DNA from: Rhizobium album
GTDB lineage: Bacteria > Pseudomonadota > Alphaproteobacteria > Rhizobiales > Rhizobiaceae
Reading direction: 5' to 3'
Assembly (NCBI RefSeq): GCF_003122325.1
Contig: NZ_QFBC01000004.1
Coordinates: forward strand, 124,001 to 188,000
DNA: 64,000 nt
Positions 18,608 to 28,169 of the stretch are shown piece after piece. Position numbers and translations under genes: made by a program. Below the pieces are notes generated by a model, which saw only the letters and a list, made by a program, of their open reading frames with translations, made no database searches and was not told the origin of the DNA. Position 1 is the first letter of the stretch, and each line of letters opens with the position of its first letter.

Positions 18608-20893
18608 ATGTCGGAAGCAGACAAGGGCCGGCGGACACGCGCCATCGTGACGGAACAGGAAGCTCTGGATTTTCATTCCCAGGGTCGGCCCGGCAAACTG
18701 GAGATAACGCCCACCAAGCCGATGGCGACGCAGCGCGACCTGTCGCTCGCCTATTCCCCCGGCGTCGCCGTTCCGGTCAAGGCGATCGCCGCCGATCCGG
18801 CCACCGCCTACGACTACACGACGCGCGGCAACATGGTGGCCGTCATTTCCAACGGCACGGCGATCCTCGGCCTCGGCAATCTCGGCGCGCTCGCCTCCAA
18901 GCCGGTGATGGAGGGCAAATCCGTGCTCTTCAAGCGCTTTGCCGACGTCGATTCCATCGACCTCGAAGTCGACACGGAAAATGTCGACGAGTTCATCAAC
19001 TGCGTGCGTTACCTCGGCCCCTCCTTCGGCGGCATCAACCTCGAGGATATCAAGGCGCCGGAATGTTTCATCATCGAGACCCGCCTGCGCGAGCTGATGG
19101 ACATCCCGGTCTTCCATGACGACCAGCACGGCACCGCGATCATCGCCGCCGCCGGCCTGATCAACGCGCTGGAGCTGACCGGCCGCGACCTGAAGACCAC
19201 ACGGCTCGTCTGCAACGGCGCGGGTGCCGCGGCCATCGCCTGCGTCGAACTGATCAAGTCGATGGGCTTCAACCCGGAAAACATCATCCTCTGCGACACC
19301 AAGGGCGTCATCTACCAGGGCCGCACCGAGGGCATGAACCAGTGGAAATCGGCGCATGCGGTGAAGACCGACCGCCGCTCGCTGGAAGAAGCGATGAACG
19401 GCGCCGACGTCGTCTTCGGCCTGTCGCAGAAGGGCGCCTTCACCGAAGACATGATACGCTCCATGGCACCGAGGCCGATCATTTTCGCCATGGCCAATCC
19501 CGATCCGGAAATCACCCCCGAGGAAGTGTCGCGTATCCGCGACGACGCGATCATGGCGACCGGCCGTTCGGACTATCCGAACCAGGTCAACAACGTGCTC
19601 GGCTTCCCCTATATCTTCCGCGGCGCGCTGGACGTGCGCGCCTCGACGATCAACGACGCGATGAAGATCGCCGCCGCCCGGGCCTTGGCGAGCCTTGCCC
19701 GCGAAGACGTGCCGGACGATGTCGCCGCCGCCTACCAGGGCGTGCGCCCGCGTTTCGGGCCGCAATACATCATCCCCGTGCCGTTCGATCCGCGGCTGAT
19801 TTCGGCGATCCCGGTCGCCGTGGCGAAAGCGGCCATCGACAGCGGCGTTGCGCGCCGGGATATTCCGAGCCTGGAGGGTTATGCCCGCGAACTCTCCGCA
19901 AGGCGCGATCCGATCGCCTCGACGCTGCAGCGTCTCTATGAGCGCGTGCGCCGCCATCCCAAGCGTGTCGTCTTCGCCGAGGCGGAGGAGGAACAGGTCA
20001 TGCGTGCGGCCGTGTCCTACGCCAACCAGCAGCTCGGCACCGCCGTCCTGCTCGGTCGCGAGGACCTGATCCGCGCCACCGCGGAACGGGCCGGCATCGA
20101 GCTCGACCGTCCGGGCCTCGAAATCGTCAACGCCCGTATCTCGACGCGGGTCGAGGCCTATACGGACTATCTTTATGCCCGGCTTCAACGAAAGGGCTAC
20201 CTGCACCGCGACGTGCAGCGGCTGATCAAGACCGACCGCAACCACTTCGCCGCCTGCATGGTGGCGCTCGGCGATGCCGACGCCATGGTGACCGGCACGA
20301 CGCGCAACTATTCCACCGCTCTGGAAGAAGTGCGCCGTTGTATCGACGCCAAGCCGGGGCACCGGGTGATCGGCGTTTCGCTGGCGTTGACCCGCGGACG
20401 CACGGTCTTCGTCGCCGATACCGCGGTTCACGACATGCCGTCTGCGGAAGAACTGGCCGACATCGCCGAAGAGGCCGCCGGCATCGCACGGCGCATGGGT
20501 TACGAGCCGCGCGTGGCGATGCTTGCCTATTCCACCTTCGGCCATCCGACAGGCGAGCGCTCGGAACGCGTCCGCGAAGCCGTCAAGATCCTCGACCGCC
20601 GGCGGGTGGACTTCGAATATGACGGCGAAATGGCTGCCGACGTGGCGCTGAACGGCAAGGTGATGGAGCAATATCCGTTCTGCCGGCTCTCCGGCACGGC
20701 CAACGTGCTCGTCATGCCCGCCTTCCACTCCGCCTCGATCTCGACGAAGATGCTGCAGGAACTGGGCGGCTCCACCGTCATCGGCCCGCTGCTCGTCGGC
20801 CTCGACAAGTCGGTCCAGATCACCTCGATGGGGGCGAAAGACAGCGACATCGTCAACATGGCCGCCATCGCCGCCTACAATGCCGGGACGTGA
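18608..20893 (+). CDS. tme: NADP-dependent malic enzyme with C-terminal phosphotransacetylase-like domain (Tme)
   Basis: Oxidative decarboxylation of malate to pyruvate with reduction of NAD(P)+. 761 residues: a malic-enzyme part (1 to ~425) with YSPGVAVPVKAI and VFHDDQHGTAIIAAAGL, then a PTA_PTB-like domain (~435-761) that is regulatory rather than catalytic in characterised members. S. meliloti has two such chimeras, dme (NAD) and tme (NADP). The location between mutS and olsB corresponds, as I recall, to tme; cofactor choice cannot be proven from motifs. Ribosome site GTAGAGG lies just before the ATG. Confidence 0.88.
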   Translation: MSEADKGRRTRAIVTEQEALDFHSQGRPGKLEITPTKPMATQRDLSLAYSPGVAVPVKAIAADPATAYDYTTRGNMVAVISNGTAILGLGNLGALASKPVMEGKSVLFKRFADVDSIDLEVDTENVDEFINCVRYLGPSFGGINLEDIKAPECFIIETRLRELMDIPVFHDDQHGTAIIAAAGLINALELTGRDLKTTRLVCNGAGAAAIACVELIKSMGFNPENIILCDTKGVIYQGRTEGMNQWKSAHAVKTDRRSLEEAMNGADVVFGLSQKGAFTEDMIRSMAPRPIIFAMANPDPEITPEEVSRIRDDAIMATGRSDYPNQVNNVLGFPYIFRGALDVRASTINDAMKIAAARALASLAREDVPDDVAAAYQGVRPRFGPQYIIPVPFDPRLISAIPVAVAKAAIDSGVARRDIPSLEGYARELSARRDPIASTLQRLYERVRRHPKRVVFAEAEEEQVMRAAVSYANQQLGTAVLLGREDLIRATAERAGIELDRPGLEIVNARISTRVEAYTDYLYARLQRKGYLHRDVQRLIKTDRNHFAACMVALGDADAMVTGTTRNYSTALEEVRRCIDAKPGHRVIGVSLALTRGRTVFVADTAVHDMPSAEELADIAEEAAGIARRMGYEPRVAMLAYSTFGHPTGERSERVREAVKILDRRRVDFEYDGEMAADVALNGKVMEQYPFCRLSGTANVLVMPAFHSASISTKMLQELGGSTVIGPLLVGLDKSVQITSMGAKDSDIVNMAAIAAYNAGT

Positions 20894-20905
20894 TCGTTCT
20901 TGAGA

Positions 20906-20942
20906 CATCCCGTCAAAACCGCTGTACGGTTTTGACGGGATG
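20906..20942. repeat. Perfect 16-bp palindrome downstream of tme
   Basis: CATCCCGTCAAAACCG (20906-20921) is exactly complementary to 20927-20942 around a 5-nt loop. No T-run follows on either strand, so it looks like a REP-type or mRNA-stabilising stem rather than a classic terminator. Confidence 0.65.
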
Positions 20943-20966
20943 GCAGAAAAGTAAAAGATGGAGAAT

Positions 20967-20993
20967 GCCGCCGTTCAGACGACGGCGGCTTTT
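20967..20993 (+). terminator. Rho-independent terminator after tme
   Basis: GCCGCCGT at 20967-20974 pairs with ACGGCGGC at 20982-20989 and is followed by TTTT, ending six bases before the convergent olsB stop. It probably ends tme transcription and may also serve olsB. Confidence 0.6.
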
Positions 20994-20998
20994 CAATC

Positions 20999-21874
20999 TC
21001 AGCTCGCAAACCGGCCGGCGTCGGCGCCGTAATAATTGATGTAGCGGTCCGAGATCGAGGCGATCGGCAGGACGATCAGCACGTCGGTGGTGTTGAAGGC
21101 GTGGTCGATGACCGCTCCTTGGCCGACCATGGCGCCGAGGCGCAGATATCCCTTGATCAGCGGCGGCATGGCCGCCAGCGCCTTGCGGCCATTGATGCCT
21201 TCGGTCGGCATCAGGTCCATGTTGTGGTAGAGTTCCGGACGCGCCCTGACGGCCCATTCATCGCGGGCGGCGACATTGTGGTGCAGGAAGGAGAGCGCCA
21301 GCGCATGCTCTTCCGGAAACACGCCGTGGAAGGAGGCGCAGCCGAACATGGCGCTCATGCCATGCTTCAGCGCATAGGCCCAGTTGCCCTGCCACAAAAG
21401 CTCCACCGTGCGCTTGGTGCGGTAGTCCGGCAGCACGCAGGAGCGGCCAAGTTCCATGAACCGCTTGTCGGGATGGTTTTCGATCAGCTGATCGATCATG
21501 AATTCCGATGCGGAATAAAAACCGCCCTTGGCCAGCGCTATTTCCTGGCGCAGCAGGCGATAGGTGCCGACGATCTGGTCCTCGATGTCGCCTTCGATGG
21601 CGTTGTCGACCACCAGCAGATGGTCGCAGATCAGATCCCAACCGTCGAAATCGCGGCGCAGACGCATGGCATCGGGGGACAGCGTGGCGTTCATCTCCTC
21701 GACGAACACCTTGTAACGGATCCGCTGGGCAGCCTCGATTTCACGATCGTTGCGGGCAAGACGCGTCTCAAGGGTGCCAATGCGGCCGAAGACATCCGCG
21801 CCTGCCGGTTTTCCGGCGGTGCCAGCCTGGGCTTGATCGGCCGGTATGTCGCGGTTCAAAAGCTCTAGGGTCAT
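20999..21874 (-). CDS. olsB: L-ornithine N-alpha-acyltransferase OlsB (ornithine lipid synthesis)
   Basis: Transfers a 3-hydroxyacyl chain from acyl-ACP to the alpha-amino group of ornithine, giving lyso-ornithine lipid. 291 residues of the hemolysin-like/GNAT acyltransferase family: RIRYKVFVEEMNA near residue 50, a DHLLVVD strand, ELGRSCVLPDYRTKRTVELLW and FGCASFHG are the family hallmarks. The position downstream of lspA and the kinase, next to tme, matches as I recall the olsB locus of S. meliloti. It provides the substrate for OlsA (3133-3945). Confidence 0.88.
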   Translation of the reverse strand: MTLELLNRDIPADQAQAGTAGKPAGADVFGRIGTLETRLARNDREIEAAQRIRYKVFVEEMNATLSPDAMRLRRDFDGWDLICDHLLVVDNAIEGDIEDQIVGTYRLLRQEIALAKGGFYSASEFMIDQLIENHPDKRFMELGRSCVLPDYRTKRTVELLWQGNWAYALKHGMSAMFGCASFHGVFPEEHALALSFLHHNVAARDEWAVRARPELYHNMDLMPTEGINGRKALAAMPPLIKGYLRLGAMVGQGAVIDHAFNTTDVLIVLPIASISDRYINYYGADAGRFAS

Positions 21875-21964
21875 GGCGATTCATCCGCTACCATTTCATT
21901 CAGCGTCATAAACCACTTCTATGCGACAATAAAGTGACATCCGGTCGCAAAGCGACCGGCTCCG

Positions 21965-24301
21965 TCATTTCGCCTCGGTCCAGACCGTGCGCATCGGGCC
22001 GAGCGCCTGCACCTCGTCCAGCAGGCGAACCGGGTCGATCGGCTTAGTGAACATCCGGTTGGCGCCGTTGAGCAAGGCCAGGCGCCGCACCTCCTCGCGC
22101 CCGTCCGCCGAGAGCACGATGACCGGAACGGCACCATGGCCCTGCTGGCGTTCGGCGGCGCGGATGCGCGCCAGCGCCTCCATGCCGTCGCCGCCCGGCA
22201 TGTTGAGATCGGTGATGATCAGATCAGGAAATTCCGCTTCGCCGACGGCTTCGAGCAGGCTTGGAAAATCCTGCACCAGCCGGACCGTGTGGCCGCCCTT
22301 TTCCAGGGTCGCCCGCACCAGCATGGCGTTGATCGGATCGTCTTCTGCCAGCAGGATCGACAGGCCGGGCGCCGGCTTCTGCACCACCGGCAGCCCGAAG
22401 CCAGGCTGGTTGTCGTTCAGCGCGTCGCGCTTTTCCATGCCCCGCATGCGGCCGCGCAGGACATCGACCAGCGAACGCTCGCGTAGCGGCCGGATGAGCC
22501 AGGCATCGAAAACGCCCTGCGGCTGGGAATTGCGCTCCTCCGGATTGACCAGGAAGATCGACCGCAGGCGTGCCACATCGGCGCGGCCGGAAACATGGTC
22601 GTAGAAAACGGTCGCCAGGCGATGGTCGACGATGACATCGGTAAAGGGCGCGCCGGATTGCTCCGCCTGCAGCAGGGCTTCTTCCGTGGCGGCCAGGCCT
22701 GAAGCCAGGACCACCCGTCCGCCGAGCGCTTCGACGGTCGTCACGATCGCGCGGCTGGCGGGGCCGGTCGGCGCCATGACCAGGACGGCGTTGCCGCGCA
22801 ATTCGCTCTCGCGGATCGAGCGGTTGCGGTTTTCGCCCTTGAGCTGGTGCGGCAGGCGGATGCTGAATGTGCTGCCCCTGCCCTTTTCGCTGACGGCGCT
22901 GAGCGAGCCGCCGAATTCGCGCATGATGCGGGCCGAAATCGACAGGCCGAGGCCGGTTCCGGCGCTCTTGTCGCTGGCGTTGCCGGCCTGTTCGAATTCG
23001 CCGAAGATGCGGGCCTGTTCTTCCGCCGTCATGCCGGCGCCGGTGTCTTCGACGGTGATCACCAGGTGCCGGCCGTCGAGGGCAGCCGTGACGAGCACGC
23101 CGCCGGCATGGGTAAACTTCACGGCGTTGCCGATGACGTTAAACAGCACCTGCCGCAGTCGGGCCGGATCGAAATTCAGGACGTCGGGAATATCGGGCGA
23201 GACCGCCGAGGCGATCTCGATTTCCTTTTCGTGGGCACGGTGCGACAACATCTCGACAACACCCTCGATCAGGTGGCGCACCGATTCCGCCCGCGGATGC
23301 AGATGGAAGCGGCCGACCTCGATGGTCGAGAAATCGAGCAGGTCCTGTACGAGTTGCGACAGCGCCTGGCCGGATTCGCGGATGCCGTTCAAATAATTCG
23401 CCTGCTCGGCGGTCAGCTTGGTCTGGCCAAGCAGATGGCCCATGCCGAGAATACCGCTGAGCGGCGTGCGGATCTCGTGGCTGACGGTGGCGAGGAGACG
23501 GGATTTTGCAGCCGAGGTGTTTTCCGCCTTGATACGGGCAGCCTCGCGGGTCTTCGATGCCTGCCGCTCCTCGGTGACATCGCGGGCGATGCTGCGGATC
23601 TTGAGCTGGCCGGTGGAAGCATCGCGGGCGATGACGTCGTGCCAGACGAAAATGCGCTGGCCGAAGGGCGTGGCGATCTCGACATCGAAACGATAGGGCT
23701 CCGCCTCGGGGCGGAAGGCGAGGCCGATTTCTTCGCAACTGCGCCCTTCGGGCACGGCGCAGCCGGTCAGCGCGCGGAACGTGTCGTTGGCATAGATGAT
23801 GCGGCGGCTCATGTCGCGCACCACGGCGATATCGCCGAGCGCATCATGGATAGCGCCGAGCAGGCCGACATTTTCGTCCTGTTCCCAGCGCTGGTCCTGC
23901 CAGATTTCTTCCTGGCGCTTCGTCGCAGCCGCGGCGGCCGGCTTTTCAGCCCAGGGGACGATGACGGGCGACGGGCGCTGCAGAACATAGATCAGTGCCG
24001 AGCCGAACAGGACAGCGCCAAGCGCGCCGCACAAGGTGTAAAAGCCGGTTCCCAGCCCCATGGCCAGGATGAATGCCGCCACCAGCATGCCGCCGCCGCC
24101 GAGCCAGAGACGGGCCACCCCGTCGCCATCGCCTTCGGCGACCGCCGGTGTCACGGGATCGGCTTCGGCCGCATGCACTTCGTCATAGCGGGCGAAGGCC
24201 GAGGAGATGGCCGCGTCTTCGTGGGTGGAGGAAACATGCGAAGCGGCAGCGGGCCCGAAGGCCGCAGCAAGGCGTTTTTGAAGCTGTGCCAGGTTGCTCA
24301 T
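21965..24301 (-). CDS. Membrane-bound hybrid sensor histidine kinase (PAS-HisKA-HATPase-REC)
   Basis: 778 residues. Two hydrophobic segments (~68-106) anchor it, followed by a PAS domain (~145-245), HisKA with SHEIRTPLSG (phospho-acceptor His ~275), HATPase_c with N, G1 and G2 boxes (FNVIGNAVKFTHAG, VEDTGAGM, GTGLGLSISARI), a degenerate receiver-like stretch (~495-610), and a C-terminal receiver (LAEDDPINAMLV, phospho-acceptor in ITDLNMPGGDG, FTKPID). No response regulator lies beside it, so phosphotransfer must go elsewhere. It lies between lspA and olsB. Confidence 0.88.
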   Translation of the reverse strand: MSNLAQLQKRLAAAFGPAAASHVSSTHEDAAISSAFARYDEVHAAEADPVTPAVAEGDGDGVARLWLGGGGMLVAAFILAMGLGTGFYTLCGALGAVLFGSALIYVLQRPSPVIVPWAEKPAAAAATKRQEEIWQDQRWEQDENVGLLGAIHDALGDIAVVRDMSRRIIYANDTFRALTGCAVPEGRSCEEIGLAFRPEAEPYRFDVEIATPFGQRIFVWHDVIARDASTGQLKIRSIARDVTEERQASKTREAARIKAENTSAAKSRLLATVSHEIRTPLSGILGMGHLLGQTKLTAEQANYLNGIRESGQALSQLVQDLLDFSTIEVGRFHLHPRAESVRHLIEGVVEMLSHRAHEKEIEIASAVSPDIPDVLNFDPARLRQVLFNVIGNAVKFTHAGGVLVTAALDGRHLVITVEDTGAGMTAEEQARIFGEFEQAGNASDKSAGTGLGLSISARIMREFGGSLSAVSEKGRGSTFSIRLPHQLKGENRNRSIRESELRGNAVLVMAPTGPASRAIVTTVEALGGRVVLASGLAATEEALLQAEQSGAPFTDVIVDHRLATVFYDHVSGRADVARLRSIFLVNPEERNSQPQGVFDAWLIRPLRERSLVDVLRGRMRGMEKRDALNDNQPGFGLPVVQKPAPGLSILLAEDDPINAMLVRATLEKGGHTVRLVQDFPSLLEAVGEAEFPDLIITDLNMPGGDGMEALARIRAAERQQGHGAVPVIVLSADGREEVRRLALLNGANRMFTKPIDPVRLLDEVQALGPMRTVWTEAK

Positions 24302-24356
24302 GCATCCTGGCTAACATGCCTCTCGTTCCCATAGGCTTCAGGAGAATGGTAAAATT

Positions 24357-24851
24357 TTAGTTTTTCTTCGCTTTTGGCCGTACGAATTCGTCGATGACCA
24401 CCAGGCAGGCGCCGATGGTGATGAAACTGTCGGCGAGATTGAAGACGGCGAAAGACCACGATCCGGTGTGGAACAGCACATAATCGATGACATGGCCATA
24501 GAGAAACCGGTCGAGCAGATTGCCGAGCGCGCCGGCGATGATCATGGCAAAACCGGTATGCGCAAACCGGTGGTCGGCGGGCGTGCGCCGCCACAGCCAG
24601 ACGACAAAGACGACGATGAGCATGCGCATGCCGACGATGAACCAGCCGTCCATGCCCGACAGCATCGAAAAGGCGACACCGAGATTGTAGGTGCGGTAGA
24701 GGTACAGGAACGGCACGACCGGCACCGCCTCCTGCATCGGCAGATAGGTATCGACCGCGATCTTGATCGCCTGATCGAGCACGACGGCGATCAGGATGAA
24801 GATGAGGATCGGCAGGGGGCGGGCAAACAGGAAGGGTTTCGATCCATTCAT
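24357..24851 (-). CDS. lspA: Lipoprotein signal peptidase (signal peptidase II)
   Basis: Inner-membrane aspartyl protease that removes signal peptides from diacylglyceryl-prolipoproteins. 164 residues with four transmembrane helices; the two catalytic aspartates sit in [10 protein letters not shown] and FNLADSFI. Its ATG overlaps the stop of the upstream SpoU methyltransferase gene as ATGA. Confidence 0.95.
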   Translation of the reverse strand: MNGSKPFLFARPLPILIFILIAVVLDQAIKIAVDTYLPMQEAVPVVPFLYLYRTYNLGVAFSMLSGMDGWFIVGMRMLIVVFVVWLWRRTPADHRFAHTGFAMIIAGALGNLLDRFLYGHVIDYVLFHTGSWSFAVFNLADSFITIGACLVVIDEFVRPKAKKN

Positions 24852-25708
24852 GCCGGCGCATCCAGCGTCAGGAGGTGGCGCCGGGCCTCGAAGATCATCA
24901 CCGCCGTTGCGACAGCGAGATTGAGCGAATCGGCGCGGCCGGCCTGCGGAATGCGGGCAAGCGCATCCGCCTCCTTCGCCAGCGCCTCCGGCAGGCCCGA
25001 TTGCTCGTTGCCCATCAGAAGCACCACCGGTTTCTTCTTGTAGTTGATCGTGCGGTAATCGACCGCACCGGCCAGATGCGTGCCCACGACCTGCGCGCCC
25101 GAGGTCTTCTTCCAGCTCAGGAATTCTTCCGGAGTGGCACGGGCGAGCGGGACGGCGAAAACCGACCCCATGGTGGCGCGCACCGTTTCCAGCGAGAAGG
25201 GATCGGTGCTTTCGCCGACGAGGATGACACCGGAGGCGCCGGAGGCATCGGCCGTGCGAATGATCGTGCCGAGATTGCCGGGATCGCGGACGCGGTCCAG
25301 CGCCACGTAGGTTTCGCCGTCCTGCGGCCTGATCGCCTTCAGCGCCGTCCAGCGCTGTTCGAAGATGCCGACGACCATCTGCGGGTTGTCGCGGCGCGTC
25401 ACGGAAGACAAAACCTTTTCCGAGACTTCCAGCACCAGGCCGCCGGAAGCGACGGTTTTCACCGCGACCTGTTCGACCGCCGGCTTGCCCTTGGCCGCCT
25501 TGGAATAGATCAGCGTGCGGATCGTCCAGCCGAGCTCCAGCGCGTCGATAACCAGCTTCAGGCCCTCGGCCATGAAGGATTTCGTCTCGTCGCGGCTCTT
25601 TTTCTGGGAAAGCGCCTTGATGTCCTTGATGATCGGATTGGAAAGGCTGGTGACTTCCTTCACCTGTCCGACGCGGCGCACGCCGCCGTCACGAAAATCA
25701 TTGTTCAT
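24848..25708 (-). CDS. SpoU/TrmH-family RNA 2'-O-methyltransferase
   Basis: 286 residues: an N-terminal SpoU substrate-binding domain ([17 protein letters not shown]...) and the C-terminal SPOUT knot domain with motifs [43 protein letters not shown] and [14 protein letters not shown]. Substrate (tRNA or 23S rRNA) cannot be fixed; the architecture is closest to RlmB/TsnR-like enzymes. It overlaps both neighbours by four bases, so three genes (25705-26829, this one, lspA) are probably co-translated. Confidence 0.88.
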   Translation of the reverse strand: MNNDFRDGGVRRVGQVKEVTSLSNPIIKDIKALSQKKSRDETKSFMAEGLKLVIDALELGWTIRTLIYSKAAKGKPAVEQVAVKTVASGGLVLEVSEKVLSSVTRRDNPQMVVGIFEQRWTALKAIRPQDGETYVALDRVRDPGNLGTIIRTADASGASGVILVGESTDPFSLETVRATMGSVFAVPLARATPEEFLSWKKTSGAQVVGTHLAGAVDYRTINYKKKPVVLLMGNEQSGLPEALAKEADALARIPQAGRADSLNLAVATAVMIFEARRHLLTLDAPA

Positions 25709-26829
25709 TTCGGCACCCAGCGGCTGAAGAGCGATGTGGAAAGCGCGCGGCCGGGCGTCTTGCCGTCGAGCCCCGCCTCGCGGATGACGAGTTCGCCCGA
25801 TTCCACCACACCGCCGCGGCCGCGCATGGTTTCGCGCATCAGCTCGTGGATGGAATAGAAACTCGCCCGGATGGAATAGGCGGTCAGCACCAGGCCGTGC
25901 GCCTTCGGCGACAGGATCTCGCGGCAGATGTCAAGCATCAGCGGCAGGTGCTCGAACAGGTGCCAGACCTCGCCATTCGGCCCGCGGCCGAATTTCGGCG
26001 GATCGGTGAGGATGATGTCGTAGCGGTTGCCGCGGCGTTCCTCGCGCTGGATGAACTTCATCGCATCCTCGCAGATCCAGCGGATCGGCAGCTTGTCGAG
26101 CCGGCCGAGCGACTGGTTTTCGCGCGCCCAGCCGATCGCCTTCTTCGAGGCATCGACATGCGTCACCTCGGCACCGGCGGCGGCGGCCACCAGCGAGGCG
26201 ACACCGGTGTAACCGAACAGGTTGAGCACCTTCAAAGGCCGACCGGCGGCCTCCACCTGCTGCTTCACCCAGCTCCAGTGGACGATCTGCTCGGGAAAGA
26301 CGCCGACATGGCGAAAGGAGGTTAAACGGCCGAGGAAATCGATGCCGAGCAGGCTGAGCGGCCAGGTCTCGCCAAGCGCCTCGCGGGGAAACCGCCAGCG
26401 GCCCATGCCGTCCTCGTCGGTATCGCCGGTGAAAATGGCATCCGCCTTTTCCCAGACATGCGCCGGCAGGCCCTTCGGCCACAGCGCCTGCGCTTCCGGA
26501 CGGACGATGCGGTAAGGCCCGTACTGTTCCAGCTTCTCGCCGTTGCCGCTGTCGATCAGGTGGAAATCGCCGGCACCCGTCGATTCCAGGATGACCGGCA
26601 CCCGTTCGGGCGGCCGTTCGCCGGTGCGCACGATCAGCGGACGCTGCTCGGCTTCCGGCGCCTCGGCGGCCCTGGTTACGGACCGTGCCTCGCCGCCAGT
26701 CGCGCTTCGGGCCGGCCGGGATTCCTGGCGCGGCGACGTGTTCTTGTGCTTCGGCGCGCCGCCATGGGCGGGCTTTCCAGCCGTGCCGGCCGTTCTTTTC
26801 GGTCCTGGCCGCCGTTCTTTGTTCTTCAC
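25705..26829 (-). CDS. Class I SAM-dependent rRNA methyltransferase (RlmI-like)
   Basis: About 374 residues from the GTG at 26829. The first ~80 are basic and low-complexity (Arg/Ala/Pro-rich). The C-terminal part is a Rossmann methyltransferase with VLNLFGYTGVASL (motif I), THVDASKKAIGWARENQ, and DIILTDPPKFGRG (DPPKF catalytic motif of m5C-type rRNA methylases). The frame is open to 27030 but that would run under the coxG-like gene on the other strand, and the GTG has a purine-rich stretch before it. The start is the weakest point. Confidence 0.82.
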   Translation of the reverse strand: MKNKERRPGPKRTAGTAGKPAHGGAPKHKNTSPRQESRPARSATGGEARSVTRAAEAPEAEQRPLIVRTGERPPERVPVILESTGAGDFHLIDSGNGEKLEQYGPYRIVRPEAQALWPKGLPAHVWEKADAIFTGDTDEDGMGRWRFPREALGETWPLSLLGIDFLGRLTSFRHVGVFPEQIVHWSWVKQQVEAAGRPLKVLNLFGYTGVASLVAAAAGAEVTHVDASKKAIGWARENQSLGRLDKLPIRWICEDAMKFIQREERRGNRYDIILTDPPKFGRGPNGEVWHLFEHLPLMLDICREILSPKAHGLVLTAYSIRASFYSIHELMRETMRGRGGVVESGELVIREAGLDGKTPGRALSTSLFSRWVPK

Positions 26830-26941
26830 GGGCTTTTCCGTCTCAATCTCAATACAGAGGCAGCAAATAGCATTCCGCCGCCGCTTGGCAAAGCGGTTTC
26901 CGATCTGCATAGTTTGCCGGAAATGGAGGAGGCCAGACGCC

Positions 26942-27400
26942 ATGGACATGACCGGTGAAGAACGGATCGCCGCGCCGCGCGATGCGGTATGGGCAGCACT
27001 CAACGATCCCGAGATTCTCAAGCAATGCATTCCAGGCTGTCAAAGCCTGGAAATGAAGTCTCCGACGGAGCTTTCCGCCGTGGTCAAGATCAGGATCGGC
27101 CCCGTCTCCGCCTCCTTTACGGGCGACGTCATTCTTTCCAATATCAATGCGCCGGAGAGCTACACGATCTCGGGCGAAGGCAAAGGCGGCATCGCCGGTT
27201 TCGCCAAGGGCGGGGCCGATGTTACCTTGAAAGACGAGGGCGCGGAGACGCTGCTCGTTTACGACGTCAAGGCGCAGATCGGCGGCAAGCTGGCGCAGCT
27301 CGGTGCCCGCCTGATCGATTCGACCTCGAAAAAGCTGGCGCAGCAATTCTTTACGGATTTTACCGCCGCGGTGCAGGCCAGGGCCAACGGCGCGGCGTGA
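26942..27400 (+). CDS. CoxG-like SRPBCC family protein
   Basis: 152-residue START/SRPBCC-fold protein of the carbon-monoxide-dehydrogenase subunit G family (begins MTGEERIAAPRDAVWAALNDPE, then CIPGC). In CO dehydrogenase clusters CoxG recruits the enzyme to the membrane, but no cox genes are here and stand-alone homologues have no settled role. A GGAGGAGG ribosome site precedes the ATG. It is divergent from the RlmI-like gene and convergent with the LapA-domain gene. Confidence 0.8.
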   Translation: MDMTGEERIAAPRDAVWAALNDPEILKQCIPGCQSLEMKSPTELSAVVKIRIGPVSASFTGDVILSNINAPESYTISGEGKGGIAGFAKGGADVTLKDEGAETLLVYDVKAQIGGKLAQLGARLIDSTSKKLAQQFFTDFTAAVQARANGAA

Positions 27401-27412
27401 GCCGCCCTCGCC

Positions 27413-27763
27413 TTATTTCGCCGGCAGCTGCCCGTAGCCCGTGGCTTGCGCCGCGAGCTGCTCGGCGCGCTTCTTGTGCGTTTCGGCTTCGCCCTGCAGC
27501 TTGAGCGCCACCTTGGCCTCGTTGCGCGCCCGCTTGCGATACCGTCCCTGCGACATCCAGGTGGCGCAGGAGCCGACCAGCAGGCCGAGGATCAGGGCGG
27601 CGAAGAGGAAGACGAAGAACGGCGCGGTGATGCCGAGCACCTGGTCTTCCGGCCGGAACGGATTGAGCGCCATCGTGACGCTCTGGCGGTTGGCGACCGA
27701 GAGGACGACGAGAAGGATGCCGAGCGGCAGAAGGATGATGAGATTGATGATTTTTTTCGTCAT
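27413..27763 (-). CDS. LapA (DUF1049) domain membrane protein
   Basis: 116 residues with two transmembrane helices (~6-25 and ~45-68), an NRQSVTMALNPF loop typical of LapA/DUF1049, and a basic, coiled-coil-prone C-terminal tail. The E. coli homologue LapA works with LapB in controlling LpxC stability; no lapB is adjacent here, and the role in rhizobia is unproven. It follows ihfB on the same strand. Confidence 0.85.
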   Translation of the reverse strand: MTKKIINLIILLPLGILLVVLSVANRQSVTMALNPFRPEDQVLGITAPFFVFLFAALILGLLVGSCATWMSQGRYRKRARNEAKVALKLQGEAETHKKRAEQLAAQATGYGQLPAK

Positions 27764-27836
27764 GGCCTTCTGTCCTTACAGCGCTTCCGTGGCGGCAGCG
27801 GGGCGAAAATCTAGATAGGGCTGCCGGCCGCAGCGA

Positions 27837-28142
27837 TCAATCCTCGTCGTCGACGTCGGCGCTGCCCGGGTTGAGGCGCTCGCGCAATTCCTTGCCGGTC
27901 TTGAAGAACGGCACCCACTTTTCCTCGACGAAGACGGCATCGCCGGTGCGCGGGTTGCGACCGGAGCGCGACGGGCGATTCTTCACCGAGAAGGCGCCGA
28001 ATCCACGCAGTTCGACACGATTTCCGGCGGCGAGCGCATCGGTGATCTCGTCGAGCACCGCGTTGACGATGTTTTCCACGTCGCGGTGATAGAGATGGGG
28101 ATTGCGCGCGGCCACAATCTGCACCAATTCCGACTTGATCAC
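27837..28142 (-). CDS. ihfB: Integration host factor subunit beta
   Basis: DNA-bending nucleoid protein, partner of IHF-alpha; in rhizobia IHF assists sigma-54 promoters. 101 residues of the HU/IHF fold with the DNA-intercalating arm (RNPRTGDAV) and [15 protein letters not shown]. The start is GTG at 28142, preceded by a GAGGGG ribosome site. It lies 27 bases downstream of sppA. Confidence 0.95.
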   Translation of the reverse strand: MIKSELVQIVAARNPHLYHRDVENIVNAVLDEITDALAAGNRVELRGFGAFSVKNRPSRSGRNPRTGDAVFVEEKWVPFFKTGKELRERLNPGSADVDDED

Positions 28143-28169
28143 GACAGCCCCCTCAAATAATTAGTTTTT

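Noticed and set aside
18593-20908. 771-codon minus-strand frame covering the whole of tme
   Set aside because: Antisense shadow of a clearly identified malic enzyme; no family motif, and codon-position GC bias belongs to the plus strand.
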